Below, in pieces: positions 33,629-43,100 of a DNA stretch of 64,000 nucleotides. The notes beneath the pieces were generated by a model. That model was given only the letters and a program-made list of their open reading frames with translations. It was not told the origin of the DNA and did not search any database. The stretch is from Myceligenerans pegani (GTDB taxonomy: Bacteria > Actinomycetota > Actinomycetes > Actinomycetales > Cellulomonadaceae). Both the position numbers and the translations under genes were made by a program. Within the stretch, counting starts at the first letter, position 1. Each line of letters begins with the position of its first letter. The stretch lies in contig NZ_JADBGR010000068.1 in assembly GCF_014892515.1 (NCBI RefSeq), positions 83,353 through 147,352 of the forward strand. Direction: 5' to 3'.

Positions 33629-34279
33629 TCAGCTCTCCGGCGGCGTCGTCATGCAGCCGTGCGCCGAGGCCTCGGCGTGACCGATCGTGATGTCGGCCAG
33701 ACCGTCCAGCTTGACCACGACGGCGGTCACCGCGAGACCGATACCGGTCTCGGTCGGCACCTGCTTGTTGACCGTGATCTCACCACCGGGGATCTGGATC
33801 GAGACGTTCGGGTCGTCCACGAGAATGGTCTCGTTGCCGATCCGCAGCGTCAGGTCGACGTCACCCGACACCTTCTCGCACGAGGCCGTGGCGGTCGCCG
33901 TCAGGTCCTCGACGACGATCGCCGGCACGCCGAGCAGGTTGACCGAGGCTTCCTCGATCGTGGTCTCGGAGACCACCGTGCCCGCCGCGGTGTCGACGGT
34001 CACGCTCGGGCAGAGGACGCCGGCGTCGAGCAGGCTCGACTCCACCGACGCCGTGCAGCCCGCGTCCGCGACCAGGTCCTCGGACGTGGAGACCTCACCG
34101 GTGTCCGGCTGGGCCGGCAGAACGACCGCCCCGAGCAGGTCCACGGCAGCGCCGTAGGCCTGGCCGCTGTAGTAGGCGGCCTCCGCCGTGGCGTCGGTCT
34201 GGGCGGCCTGCGCCGTTGCCGGCACCGCGGCCCCTGCGACGAGCAGTGCCACGGCCGGCACCAGCTTGATCATTCGCAT
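33629..34279 (-). CDS. Secreted protein of the choice-of-anchor P-like type
   Basis: This 216-residue protein has a Sec signal peptide (MRMIKLVPAVALLVAGAAVPATAQAA) and a mature domain rich in beta strands, Val, Thr and Ala, starting AYYSGQAYGAAVDLLG. Four cysteines (ADAGCTAS, GVLCPS, ASCEKV, HGCMTT) may form two disulfides. The strand pattern reminds me of actinobacterial choice-of-anchor P proteins, which are surface proteins of unknown role; certainty is moderate. Start ATG 34279 with GAGGA upstream; 34273 is an alternative. Confidence 0.7.
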   Translation of the reverse strand: MRMIKLVPAVALLVAGAAVPATAQAAQTDATAEAAYYSGQAYGAAVDLLGAVVLPAQPDTGEVSTSEDLVADAGCTASVESSLLDAGVLCPSVTVDTAAGTVVSETTIEEASVNLLGVPAIVVEDLTATATASCEKVSGDVDLTLRIGNETILVDDPNVSIQIPGGEITVNKQVPTETGIGLAVTAVVVKLDGLADITIGHAEASAHGCMTTPPES

Positions 34280-34568
34280 TCGATATTCCTCCCCATGGAG
34301 TTGCTTCCTGCGGACATGCGTCGTGGCGAACCGGGCTTGGGGGGAAACTGGGCAACACATCTTCGCCATGCACACCGCGACTGCCCCACTATCTTCTGAC
34401 GCGTCATGTTTTTCGCGTATCGCCCGCATGAGTGGACAAACGTCGACACGCGTTGTTGCTGACCTATCCATTCACCGACGCTGGAACGACCATTGCCGCC
34501 GCAGCGATCAGGTTTTTCGCCCGGCGGCACCTCCCTCGCCAGGGGGCGCCGCCCGGTAGGTTGACCGC

Positions 34569-35327
34569 ATGAACTTCGACGGCAGAGTGGCTCTCGTGAC
34601 CGGCGCGGCCCATGGCATCGGCGCCGCGACCGCCCGGCGCCTGCACGACGACGGCGCGACGGTCGTCCTCGCCGACCGCGACGCGGACGCCGCGGGGGCC
34701 CTGGCCGGCGATCTCGGCCCGCGGGCCCGCGCGACCGCCTGCGACATCCACGACCGCGAGTCGGTGGACGCCGCCGTCGGCACCGCGCGGGCCGCCTTCG
34801 GCCGCCTCGACCTCCTCGTCACGGTCGCCGGCGGATCGATCCCGACGCCAGATCCGGAGCAGCTCACCGACGAGACATGGGAACAGCTCGTCGACCTCAA
34901 TCTCACCGGCACGATGCGGTGCGTCCGCGCCGCGCTGCCGTCGCTGCGCGAGTCCCCGCGGCCCGCCGTCGTCATGGTCTCCTCGGTGAACGGCCTCGCG
35001 GCGTTCGGCGACGAGCCCTACTCGGCCGCCAAGGCGGGCCTGTCGGTTCTCGCGAAGAACTACGCCGTCCGGTACGGCCCGGACGGCATCCGCTTCAACG
35101 TGGTCGCGCCGGGCACCGTCCGCACCCGGGTCTGGGACAGCCAGGACGGGGCGCTCGAGCGCCTCACGCCCTTCTATCCCCTCGGCCGCGTCGGGGAACC
35201 CGAGGATATCGCGGCCGCCGTCGCCTTCCTCGCGTCGGACGACGCCGCCTGGATCACCGGCGTCACGCTCCCCGTCGACGGCGGCATCCTCGCGGGCCCG
35301 CTCCGGACGATGTTCCCGGAGCGGTGA
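34569..35327 (+). CDS. SDR family oxidoreductase
   Basis: This 252-residue short-chain dehydrogenase has the cofactor motif TGAAHGIG at residues 11-18, the VAGG strand-4 motif (LLVTVAGGSIP), the catalytic Y151 and K155 in YSAAK with the serine in MVSSVNG, and the C-terminal WITGVTLPVDGG. It uses NAD(P)H in the cytoplasm on an unknown alcohol or ketone. Its stop TGA abuts the stop of the convergent gene, forming TGATCA. The 289-bp region upstream (34280-34568) serves it and the secreted protein gene; I see no clear motif there. Confidence 0.9.
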   Translation: MNFDGRVALVTGAAHGIGAATARRLHDDGATVVLADRDADAAGALAGDLGPRARATACDIHDRESVDAAVGTARAAFGRLDLLVTVAGGSIPTPDPEQLTDETWEQLVDLNLTGTMRCVRAALPSLRESPRPAVVMVSSVNGLAAFGDEPYSAAKAGLSVLAKNYAVRYGPDGIRFNVVAPGTVRTRVWDSQDGALERLTPFYPLGRVGEPEDIAAAVAFLASDDAAWITGVTLPVDGGILAGPLRTMFPER

Positions 35328-37751
35328 TCACCTCCGCTCGAACCGCACGGTCTTGTTGTCGGGGTCGTAGTCGTAGGAGCCGGTGAAGCCCCAATTGATC
35401 CAGCCGCCGTCGCCCTTGTTCTTCACGGTCCCCTCGTCCAGGGCGATGACGTCCATGCCATCCACCGTCGCCAGGTGCTCCCACCCCGTGGCGGCCCGGA
35501 ACGAGAAGTTCTCGAAGTCCTTGACCACGAGGATGTTCTTGTCGGGGAACGCCTTGGAGTACTCGTCCAGCAGTGAATGGACCCGCTCGGCCCGGTCACC
35601 CGGCACGTCGCCGTCGTAATTCGTACCGGGGTAGGTGCCCTCGGTGTATTTCGGCGTCTCGTTGGAGTAGTACTCCGCGCCGAGATCGTGCTCGGAATCC
35701 GCGTTCGCCGTGGGCGGGTCGGAGAAGTCGTCGGAATAGTAGCCGTCGGGCTGCTCGAAGTCCTCGGCCCGGCACTGCGGCGCGGGCGACGTCTTCTGCT
35801 TGTTGCCGTCGACGTCGGTCACCTCGAACGAGGATTCCTTCAGGATCTTCTCCTCCTCGATCTCGGTGAACTCGAGCTTGAACAGGTCCAGGCCCTGCCA
35901 GGAGAGCCCGCCCTCGCCGCCCTCGGTGACCTTGCTCGCGTCGTACTCCAGCTCGCGGACGTTCGCGTGGTCCTCCGCGGCCTCGTAGAACTCCCCGCCG
36001 TCGGAGTCGTTCCCGTCGATCTCGACGTCGTCCTTGATCAGCCGTCCGTCGTCGTCCCGCGGGAAGACCTCGTCGATCTTCGGGCCGAGCTTCTCGCGCA
36101 GCTCGGGGTACTGGTTGAAGTCGATGATCAGCTGGCGCGTGGAGATCGTGCCCTCCTCCTCGGACTTCTTGTACCCGGCGCCCACGGAGAACCCGTACGG
36201 CAGCGCGACCTCGACGTCGATGCCGGCGTTGTACAACGTCCGCATCACCTGCTCGTCCATGGTGATGATCAGCTTGGAGAGCTTGCCCTCCTTGTCCCAG
36301 GCGACCGTCGTGCTCGTGGTGCCCTTCCACTCCATGCCCACCTTGCCCTTGCCGCCGGCACCGCCGCTGCTGGTGGTCTTGTCGCCGTTCTTGGTGAACG
36401 GCTGCTTGCCGCCGAGCTTGGCACCGATGAGGAACCCGCCGATGTCCGACGACGTGTAGGTGGCCGTCTGGCTCCCGTCGGAGAACAGCCGCTCCTCGAC
36501 CTGGATCTCGCCCTCGTAGCCGCCCTCGACGCTGCCCTTCAGGCTGAACTGCCCGGCCTCGCCCTTCATGCTCAGGCCGCCCTTGAACTTGACCTTCCTG
36601 GTGTCGCTCTCGGCCTCGGCCAGTTCGTGGTGCTCCGGCTCCTGCTGGGCGAGCTCGTCGGCGCGCTCCTCGTCGCTGTGATCGCAGTGCACGGCGGGGA
36701 TGGTGCCCGACGTCCAGCAGTACGGCCGGTTGCCGTTCACGCTGTTGTACCTCTTGTACCAGTCGATCCACTCCTGGGCCTTGCCCATGTCGGTGAACTC
36801 GTAGGTCTTGTCCTTCGAGTAGCCCGTGATACCCGCGACGTCGAAGCTCACGGGCGAGCCGCCGACGCCGTCGCCGCTTACGCCCGTGCCGAACTCCACC
36901 CCGCGCAGGATATGGATGCGGATGCGCCCGTCGCCCAGCTTCTCGATCAGCGTGCCGTTGCTGCCGCCCCAGCGGAAGAAAAGAAACGAGATCTTGGTCT
37001 CGTCCACCCGGCCGGTGGCCTCCACGACGCACGGGGGCTCCATCGACTTGTACGTCTCCGCGACGCAGTTGGCCAGCAGGCCCGACGCGCCCGCGCGCTC
37101 CCGCTCCGTGGCCGCGTTCTCGTACTTCTCCCACTCCTCCTCGCACCCCTTGGGCACCGGCCACTCCCGGCAGCCCACCTGCACCTTCGGCGGCGCGTCC
37201 GGATCGACCCCGTCACTGGCGGGCACCGCGTTCACGCAGTTCTCGTCGTTGGGGTCGTCGCTCGGCCCGCCGCGGCCGTCGGTCACGCAGTCGACGAAGT
37301 CCTGGATCTCGTCCGCCCGGTAGACCCGCTCGTCCTCCGCGCGATCCAGCCAGCCATCCGGCAGGTGCAGGAACAGGCAGCTGAAGGGCACCGGCTGCCA
37401 TTCGCAGCCGATCTGCACGACGGACGACGTCCAGCCCTCGGTGACGTCGACCCGGTCGAAGGTGACGTCCTGCTCGCAGTCACCCTCGGGAGGGCTGTAC
37501 TCGTCGCCGGGGCCGTCCTCCTCCCCGGGCGCGCCGGGCCCGCCGCCCGCCGCCGCGCCGCAGTCGTCCTGCCCGTTCTCCTTCACGATCGGGGACACGG
37601 CGCAGATCAACTGCTCGCTCACGTCGGCTCCGACGGGCGTGGCCGCGGCGAACACGATCCCCACGATCAGCAGCACCAGCCCGATCACGCCGACGTACTC
37701 CGGCAGCGCCTGCCCCGCGTCGCCGCGGCCTGTTCTGGTCACGACCCCCAC
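35328..37751 (-). CDS. Large protein with Flp-type prepilin N-terminus, otherwise unknown
   Basis: This 807-residue protein starts with DAGQALPEYVGVIGLVLLIVGIVFAAA. It matches the class of Flp/Tad prepilins: a Gly cleavage site, Glu at +5, Tyr at +6 and one hydrophobic helix. Flp pilins are normally only about 50-80 residues, so a 770-residue extracellular part is unusual. That part is acidic, has about a dozen cysteines in the first third, and contains beta-rich repeats (VKFKGGLSMKGEAGQFSLKGSVEGGYEGEIQVEE pattern near residues 390-430). No domain is recognised. No pilus assembly gene is in the window. The GTG start at 37751 has no ribosome site; GTG 37742 is an alternative. Confidence 0.75.
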   Translation of the reverse strand: MGVVTRTGRGDAGQALPEYVGVIGLVLLIVGIVFAAATPVGADVSEQLICAVSPIVKENGQDDCGAAAGGGPGAPGEEDGPGDEYSPPEGDCEQDVTFDRVDVTEGWTSSVVQIGCEWQPVPFSCLFLHLPDGWLDRAEDERVYRADEIQDFVDCVTDGRGGPSDDPNDENCVNAVPASDGVDPDAPPKVQVGCREWPVPKGCEEEWEKYENAATERERAGASGLLANCVAETYKSMEPPCVVEATGRVDETKISFLFFRWGGSNGTLIEKLGDGRIRIHILRGVEFGTGVSGDGVGGSPVSFDVAGITGYSKDKTYEFTDMGKAQEWIDWYKRYNSVNGNRPYCWTSGTIPAVHCDHSDEERADELAQQEPEHHELAEAESDTRKVKFKGGLSMKGEAGQFSLKGSVEGGYEGEIQVEERLFSDGSQTATYTSSDIGGFLIGAKLGGKQPFTKNGDKTTSSGGAGGKGKVGMEWKGTTSTTVAWDKEGKLSKLIITMDEQVMRTLYNAGIDVEVALPYGFSVGAGYKKSEEEGTISTRQLIIDFNQYPELREKLGPKIDEVFPRDDDGRLIKDDVEIDGNDSDGGEFYEAAEDHANVRELEYDASKVTEGGEGGLSWQGLDLFKLEFTEIEEEKILKESSFEVTDVDGNKQKTSPAPQCRAEDFEQPDGYYSDDFSDPPTANADSEHDLGAEYYSNETPKYTEGTYPGTNYDGDVPGDRAERVHSLLDEYSKAFPDKNILVVKDFENFSFRAATGWEHLATVDGMDVIALDEGTVKNKGDGGWINWGFTGSYDYDPDNKTVRFERR

Positions 37752-37825
37752 GCTAGGGATCGTCCCCGCAGGTCACGACGGCCCAGCGACTCATCCTGGG
37801 GCCCATCGCGACCGGGCCCTGGGAC

Positions 37826-38734
37826 CTACCCGCTCACGCGGAGCATCTCGTCGACCACGACACGCCAGGCGGCCGGCGGCGGGACCTGGTGGCCCACGCC
37901 CTCCAGCGGCACGAACCGTGCGCCGGGGACGGCCTCGGCGAGCGCCTGCCCGTGCGGCAGGAGGAAGAACGGGTCGGCGTCGCCGTGCAGGACCACGGTG
38001 GGCGCGCGGAGGTCGGCGAGGGTGCGGCCCGCCGCGAGTGGTTCGCCCTCTGCCAGGGTCCAGTGGTTGCCCGACGACGCCGGGTTCACCGACCGCGCCA
38101 CCACCTGGCCGGCGATCCGCCGCGCGAACCCCTCGTCGAACCCGGCGGCGGCGTAGACACGCTCCTGCGCGACCAGGTGGTCGACGACGGCGCGGGCGTC
38201 GCTCCAGTCCGGATCGGGCGGCGGGTTCGTGAAGAGCTCCCTGACCTCGGGCGCGGACGGCGGCAGCCCGGCGTCGTCCACGGACTTCCCGGGCGCGAGC
38301 GGGACGGCAGCCGACGTCGAGACGAGCGTCAGCGAGGCGACCCGCTCCGGCCACTCCAGCGCGATCTCCTGCGCGATCCCACCGCCCGCGGAGATCCCGG
38401 CGAGGTGCGCCCGGTCGACGTCGTACGCGTCGAGCACCCGCAGCGCGTCCTCGGCCAGGTCCCTCCCGGTGTACGAGGGCTCGCCCGGCGGATCCGTCCG
38501 GGAGGCGCCGGTGTCCCGGTGGTCGTAGCGGATCACGAAGCGCCCGCCGGTCGCGAGGGCCCGGCAGAACCCGGCGTCCCACCAGTCCATCGCCGCGGAC
38601 AGGCCGCTGATCAGCAGCAGCGCGGGGTCGGCGGGGTCGCCGAACGACTCGGCGCAGAGCTCACCGCCGTCGGCCAGGGGGACACGGCGCTCGGCGCCGC
38701 GGTTCTTCGTGCTGCCCGTGCTCGTCGTCTCCAT
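37826..38734 (-). CDS. Alpha/beta hydrolase
   Basis: This 302-residue enzyme has the oxyanion-hole segment LLLISGLSAAMDWW, the nucleophile elbow GISAGGG, the acid in VLHGDADPFF and the histidine in GVGHQVP. It resembles esterases related to aclacinomycin methylesterase (from memory). The substrate is unknown. ATG 38734 follows GGGAGA. It is transcribed away from the Nramp-like gene, and the 139-bp gap has the direct repeats TGGTA and ACGACGAC but no clear operator. Confidence 0.85.
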   Translation of the reverse strand: METTSTGSTKNRGAERRVPLADGGELCAESFGDPADPALLLISGLSAAMDWWDAGFCRALATGGRFVIRYDHRDTGASRTDPPGEPSYTGRDLAEDALRVLDAYDVDRAHLAGISAGGGIAQEIALEWPERVASLTLVSTSAAVPLAPGKSVDDAGLPPSAPEVRELFTNPPPDPDWSDARAVVDHLVAQERVYAAAGFDEGFARRIAGQVVARSVNPASSGNHWTLAEGEPLAAGRTLADLRAPTVVLHGDADPFFLLPHGQALAEAVPGARFVPLEGVGHQVPPPAAWRVVVDEMLRVSG

Positions 38735-38873
38735 GATCGTCTCCCGTTCTCGTCCCTGTGCCCGGCTGACCACTCCTTGGTACATGACGACGACTGGTAG
38801 TTCATAAACGACGACGCCGGCAGGCGCGCCGGGAGGCTTCCGCGGCCCGGGATCCCCTCGGTACAGTCGCTGG

Positions 38874-40181
38874 ATGAAAAAGGACAATGAGGTCACTCCG
38901 GATACGGGCGAGGCACGCGTGGGCGGCGCGGTCCCCCGCTGGAGCATCATCGGCCCCGGCATCGTCGTCGCCGCCACCGGCATCGGCGCCGGTGACCTGG
39001 TCGCCACAATGGTGGCCGGCAGCCAGTACGGCTACGCGCTGCTGTGGGCGGCGATCGCGGGCGTGGTGATCAAGATCGTGCTGGTCGAGGGTGCCGGGCG
39101 GTGGACGCTCGCGACCGGCCGCACGATCTTCGACGGCTGGCGGCAGCTCGGGCTCTGGGCCACGATCTACTTCGGCATCTACATCGTGGTGTGGGGCTTC
39201 AGCTACGGCGCGGCCGCGATGTCCGCGACCGGCCTGGCGCTGAACGGTCTGATGCCCGGCGTCGAGCTGCGCTGGTGGGCGATGGCGGCCGGGGTCGCGG
39301 GCCTGCTGCTGGTCTGGTTCGGCAGGTACAAGCCGTTCGAGAACCTCATCGCGGTCCTGGTGGGCATCATGTTCGTGACGGTGGTCGGCTCGGCGGTGAT
39401 GACCGTGCCGAATCTCGGCGGCATCGTGAGCGGGCTCGTGCCCCGGATCCCCGACGGCGGCGTCATCTACACGCTCGGCCTGGCGGGCGGCGTCGGGGGC
39501 ACGATCACGCTGGCCGCCTACGGCTACTGGCTCGCGGAGAAGGGCTGGGCGACGCCCCGCTGGATGCGGGTCATGCGGATCGACAACGCGTGGGCGTACG
39601 TGATGTCCGGGATCTTCGTGATCGCGATGCTGATCGTCGGCGCCGAGCTGCTGTACGCCTCGGGGATCACGGTGGAGGACGGCGGCGCCGGCCTCGTCGA
39701 CCTGTCCGGCGTCCTCGCGGACCGCTACGGCGACTTCATGGCCCCGGTGTTCCTGATCGGATTCGCGGCCTCCGCGTTCTCGTCGGTGCTCGGCGTCTGG
39801 CACGGTGTGTCACTGATGTTCGCCGACTTCGTGGCGACCTCGCGCGGCCTGCCCGCCGACGACCGTCGTCGTGGCGCCGGCGGCCTCTACTACCGCGCGT
39901 ACATCCTGTGGCTGACGATCCCGCCGATGGCGCTGCTGTTCCTGGACCGGCCCATCGCGCTGGTCATCGCCTACGGCGCGCTCGGCTCGCTGTTCATGCC
40001 GTTCCTGGCGATCACGCTGCTGTTCCTCAACAACTCGTCGAGCGTGCCGCGCCTGTGGCGCAACCGCTGGTGGGTCAACGTGATCCTGGTGGCCGTGGCG
40101 GCGATGTTCCTCGTGCTCGGCTACGACCAGCTCGCCGGCGCGCTCGAGGCGGTGGTGCCGTTGCCGAGGCCAGGGTTCTGA
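38874..40181 (+). CDS. Nramp-related divalent metal transporter
   Basis: This 435-residue membrane protein has the Nramp fold pattern with about 11 helices. The first helix segment GPGIVVAATGIGAGDLVATMVAGSQYGY aligns with the canonical Nramp segment. The metal-binding Asp of DPGN is Gly here and the Asn is Asp (GAGD). In helix 6 the MPH motif is replaced (TITLAAYGYW). A classical Mn/Fe transporter is therefore unlikely. Nramp-related proteins with altered sites are known to carry Mg or other ions, so the ion is open. Its 3' end overlaps the convergent GH92 gene by 61 bp. Confidence 0.8.
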   Translation: MKKDNEVTPDTGEARVGGAVPRWSIIGPGIVVAATGIGAGDLVATMVAGSQYGYALLWAAIAGVVIKIVLVEGAGRWTLATGRTIFDGWRQLGLWATIYFGIYIVVWGFSYGAAAMSATGLALNGLMPGVELRWWAMAAGVAGLLLVWFGRYKPFENLIAVLVGIMFVTVVGSAVMTVPNLGGIVSGLVPRIPDGGVIYTLGLAGGVGGTITLAAYGYWLAEKGWATPRWMRVMRIDNAWAYVMSGIFVIAMLIVGAELLYASGITVEDGGAGLVDLSGVLADRYGDFMAPVFLIGFAASAFSSVLGVWHGVSLMFADFVATSRGLPADDRRRGAGGLYYRAYILWLTIPPMALLFLDRPIALVIAYGALGSLFMPFLAITLLFLNNSSSVPRLWRNRWWVNVILVAVAAMFLVLGYDQLAGALEAVVPLPRPGF

Positions 40182-43100
40182 GCCGGCGCCGGACGCCCCG
40201 GCACCCGGACCCGGACGTCCACGCCGGCGCGCACGTCGTCGGCGTCGGCGACGGTGACGCGCACGGAGTAGACGCCGGCCCGACGGTAGGTGTGCTCGCC
40301 CACCACCTCGTAGCGCAGTCCCTGCCCGCCTCGCTTCGCCCGCGCCACGGCGTCCTCCGGCTCGGACCCGTCGCCCCAGTCCACGGTGGCGGCGTAGTCC
40401 TCCGCGCCGGATCCCGCCCCGCCTGCGAAGCGGGCCAGCACCGACTCCAGCGGCTTCCCCGGCCGGACGGGCCGCACCCGCGCCGGCCGGACCTCCAGCC
40501 GCGGCACGGGGGCGGCGAGGGAGAGCTCGTCCACCCAGCCGCGCAGGTAGCCGTCCTGGGCGCCGGGCGTCGCGAACACGTCCCCGGTCGAGAGCGTCAG
40601 CAGCACCGTGTCCACGGTCTTGCCCACCGTCTCCTCCGGGAGCGCCACCGAGACGCGGTTCCAGGTGTCCGGTTCGAGGACGGCGCCCTGGGACAGCGCG
40701 TCGATCGGTGCCCCGTTCGACGCGACGGCGCCCGTGTCGGACAGCCGGGTCCCGTCGGTGAACAGCAGGTCCACGGCCGCGTACGGGCTGGCGTTCTGCA
40801 CGTAGTCGCCGAAGGGGCCGCCGTCGCGCTGCGGGCGCAGCGTGTAGGAGAGCGTCTCGCCGCCCTGGACCGGCTCGTCGACGTCGAGCAGGACGTTCGA
40901 CGCGTGCGCCCCCGCCTCGAGCGCGCGGGCCGAGTAGATGACTGCCTGGCTGCCGTCGCTCGCGTCGCCGCCCTGCACCTTGCTCTCGACGCCGCCGATG
41001 CCGCAGCAGTACTCGCCGAACCCGGTGTTCTCGAACGTCTCGTTGAACGGCGCCTGCGGCTGGCCGGGTTCGAACCCGGTGCGCACGAGCGTCCGCACCT
41101 GCTCGACGACGTCCACCTGCAGCTCCTGGTCCCGCAGCGCGACGCCGCCCGCCTCCAGGCGCACGGTCACGTCGTAGCTGCCGAGCGCCAGGTCGCGTCC
41201 GGCCCGGAGCGTGATCGGGACCTCGCCGGTACCGTCGTCCCCGATCTCGACCGGGGCCGAGGCCTCCAGCGGCGTCAGGCCGTCGGGAGCCTCGATCCGG
41301 TAGGTGACCGGCTCGGGCGCGGACGCCGAGCCGGCCCGCACCCCGAGCGTGACGGTCTGCGTGGGCCCGCCGGGCGACGCGGTGGTACGGCCCGACGAGA
41401 GGGAGGCCAGGTAGGGCTGCTCACCCTCGCGGTCCGACGGCGGGGCGTCGTCCGGTCCGGTGCCCCACTCCGTCGGGGTCGCCGACAGGTCGAACTCGAC
41501 GGCCGTGTTCCTCGCGATCGCGGAGGCGGGCAGGTAGGTGCGCGTCGTCGCCTCGCCGTCGACCCGCAGGCCGGCGACGTACGGGGTGTCGACGCCGGCG
41601 CCCGGCGCGGAGAGCGTGAGCGTGACGCCGTTCGCGCGGCGGATCTCTGCCCGCTCGAACAGCGGCGCCGCCACGACGAGGTCGGCCCGGGACGGGTTCT
41701 GCGGGTACAGGCCGAGCGCGGCGAACACGAGCCAGGACGACATCTGGCCGAGGTCGTCGTTGCCCGGGATCCCGTCGGGGCCGTTCGGCACGCCGTCGGG
41801 GCTGACCAGCCAGAGCTGCTTGATCGTCTCCCGCACGGTCTCCTGCGTCCTCGCGGGCTCGCCCGCGTAGTTGTACAGCCAGGGCGTGGCGATCGAGGGC
41901 TCGTTGTCCATGTTGGCGTGGACGTTGCCGTCCCACGGGCCGGTGAGGCGCCAGCTGCCGTCGTCGGCGTGGAAGAACCCGTCGAGGCGGCGGACGGCGG
42001 TGTCCCGCCCGCCCATCGCGTCGAACAGGCCGGCCGGGTTGTGCTGCACCATCCACACGTACTGGGCCGCGGTGCCCTCGACGAACCCGCTAGACGACGC
42101 CGGGTCGAACCCGCCCGTCCACGTGCCGTCCGGCGTACGGCCCTGGAAGTAGCCGGCGGCTCCGGTCGCGTCAGGGCCGGTCGCGTCCGGGTTGAACTGG
42201 TTCTGCCAGGACTGGGCGCGCGCCATCAGCTCGGCGTGGTCGGCGTCGCGACCCAGGGCCTCGGCGAGGGTGGCCAGCCCGTAGTCGGCCGCCGCCATCT
42301 CCAGCGTCTCGTTCGGGCAGCCCCACGCGTTGCAGCCCTCGGGGTAGTAGCCGTGCTCCAGGAACTGGTCGAGCGAGGGCCGCTGCCCCTCGACGGCCAC
42401 GTTCCAGCCCCGGCGCGACCGGTCGAGCTCGGTCGGCACCGTGGCGGCCCGGAACAGGGACTCGTACGCCCGCTCCACGGGGAAGTCGGTGCCGCCGAAC
42501 GCGTGGATCGCGGCGACGGCGATCGCCGACGGGTCCCCCACCATGACGTGGGTCGCGCCGGAGTTGTGGGTCCAGCGGTCCCAGACGCCGCCGTTCTGCT
42601 CAGCCTGGTTGAGGAGCGACGCGGCGACGTCGGACCCCCGTCCGGGGTCCAGGAGCGTGAGGAGCTGGATCTGGGACCGGTAGACGTCCCACCCCGAGAA
42701 CGTGGCGTACTGCGCCTCCTGGCCGTCGGGCACCCGGTGGGTGGCGAGGTCGAAGCCGGTGTACTCGCCGTTGACGTCGCTGGTCACGTTGGGGTGCAGC
42801 AGCGCGTGGTAGAGCGCGCTGTAGTAGGTGGTGAGCTCGTCCTCGGTGCCGCCGGCGACCCGGGCGCGGTTCAGCTCGGTGTTCCAGGCGTCCCGGGTCG
42901 CCGCGGCGACGCCGTCGTGCGCGGTGCCGTCGGGGATCTCGGCGGCGAGGTTCTCGGCGGCGTTGTCCGCGCTGACGTAGGAGATGCCGACGCGGACGCC
43001 GACGTCGGCCCCGTCGCCGTCGTCGGCGAACGACACGTACGCGCCGGAGCCCTTGCCGGCGGGCGGGAAGCCCGCGACGGGCTGACCGCCCCGCGACAGG

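Noticed and set aside
37791-37825. GGGCCC inverted repeat between the hydrolase and pilin-like genes
   Set aside because: Only six bases pair cleanly with a 9-nt loop, and both genes are on the same strand with a short gap; not convincing as a terminator.
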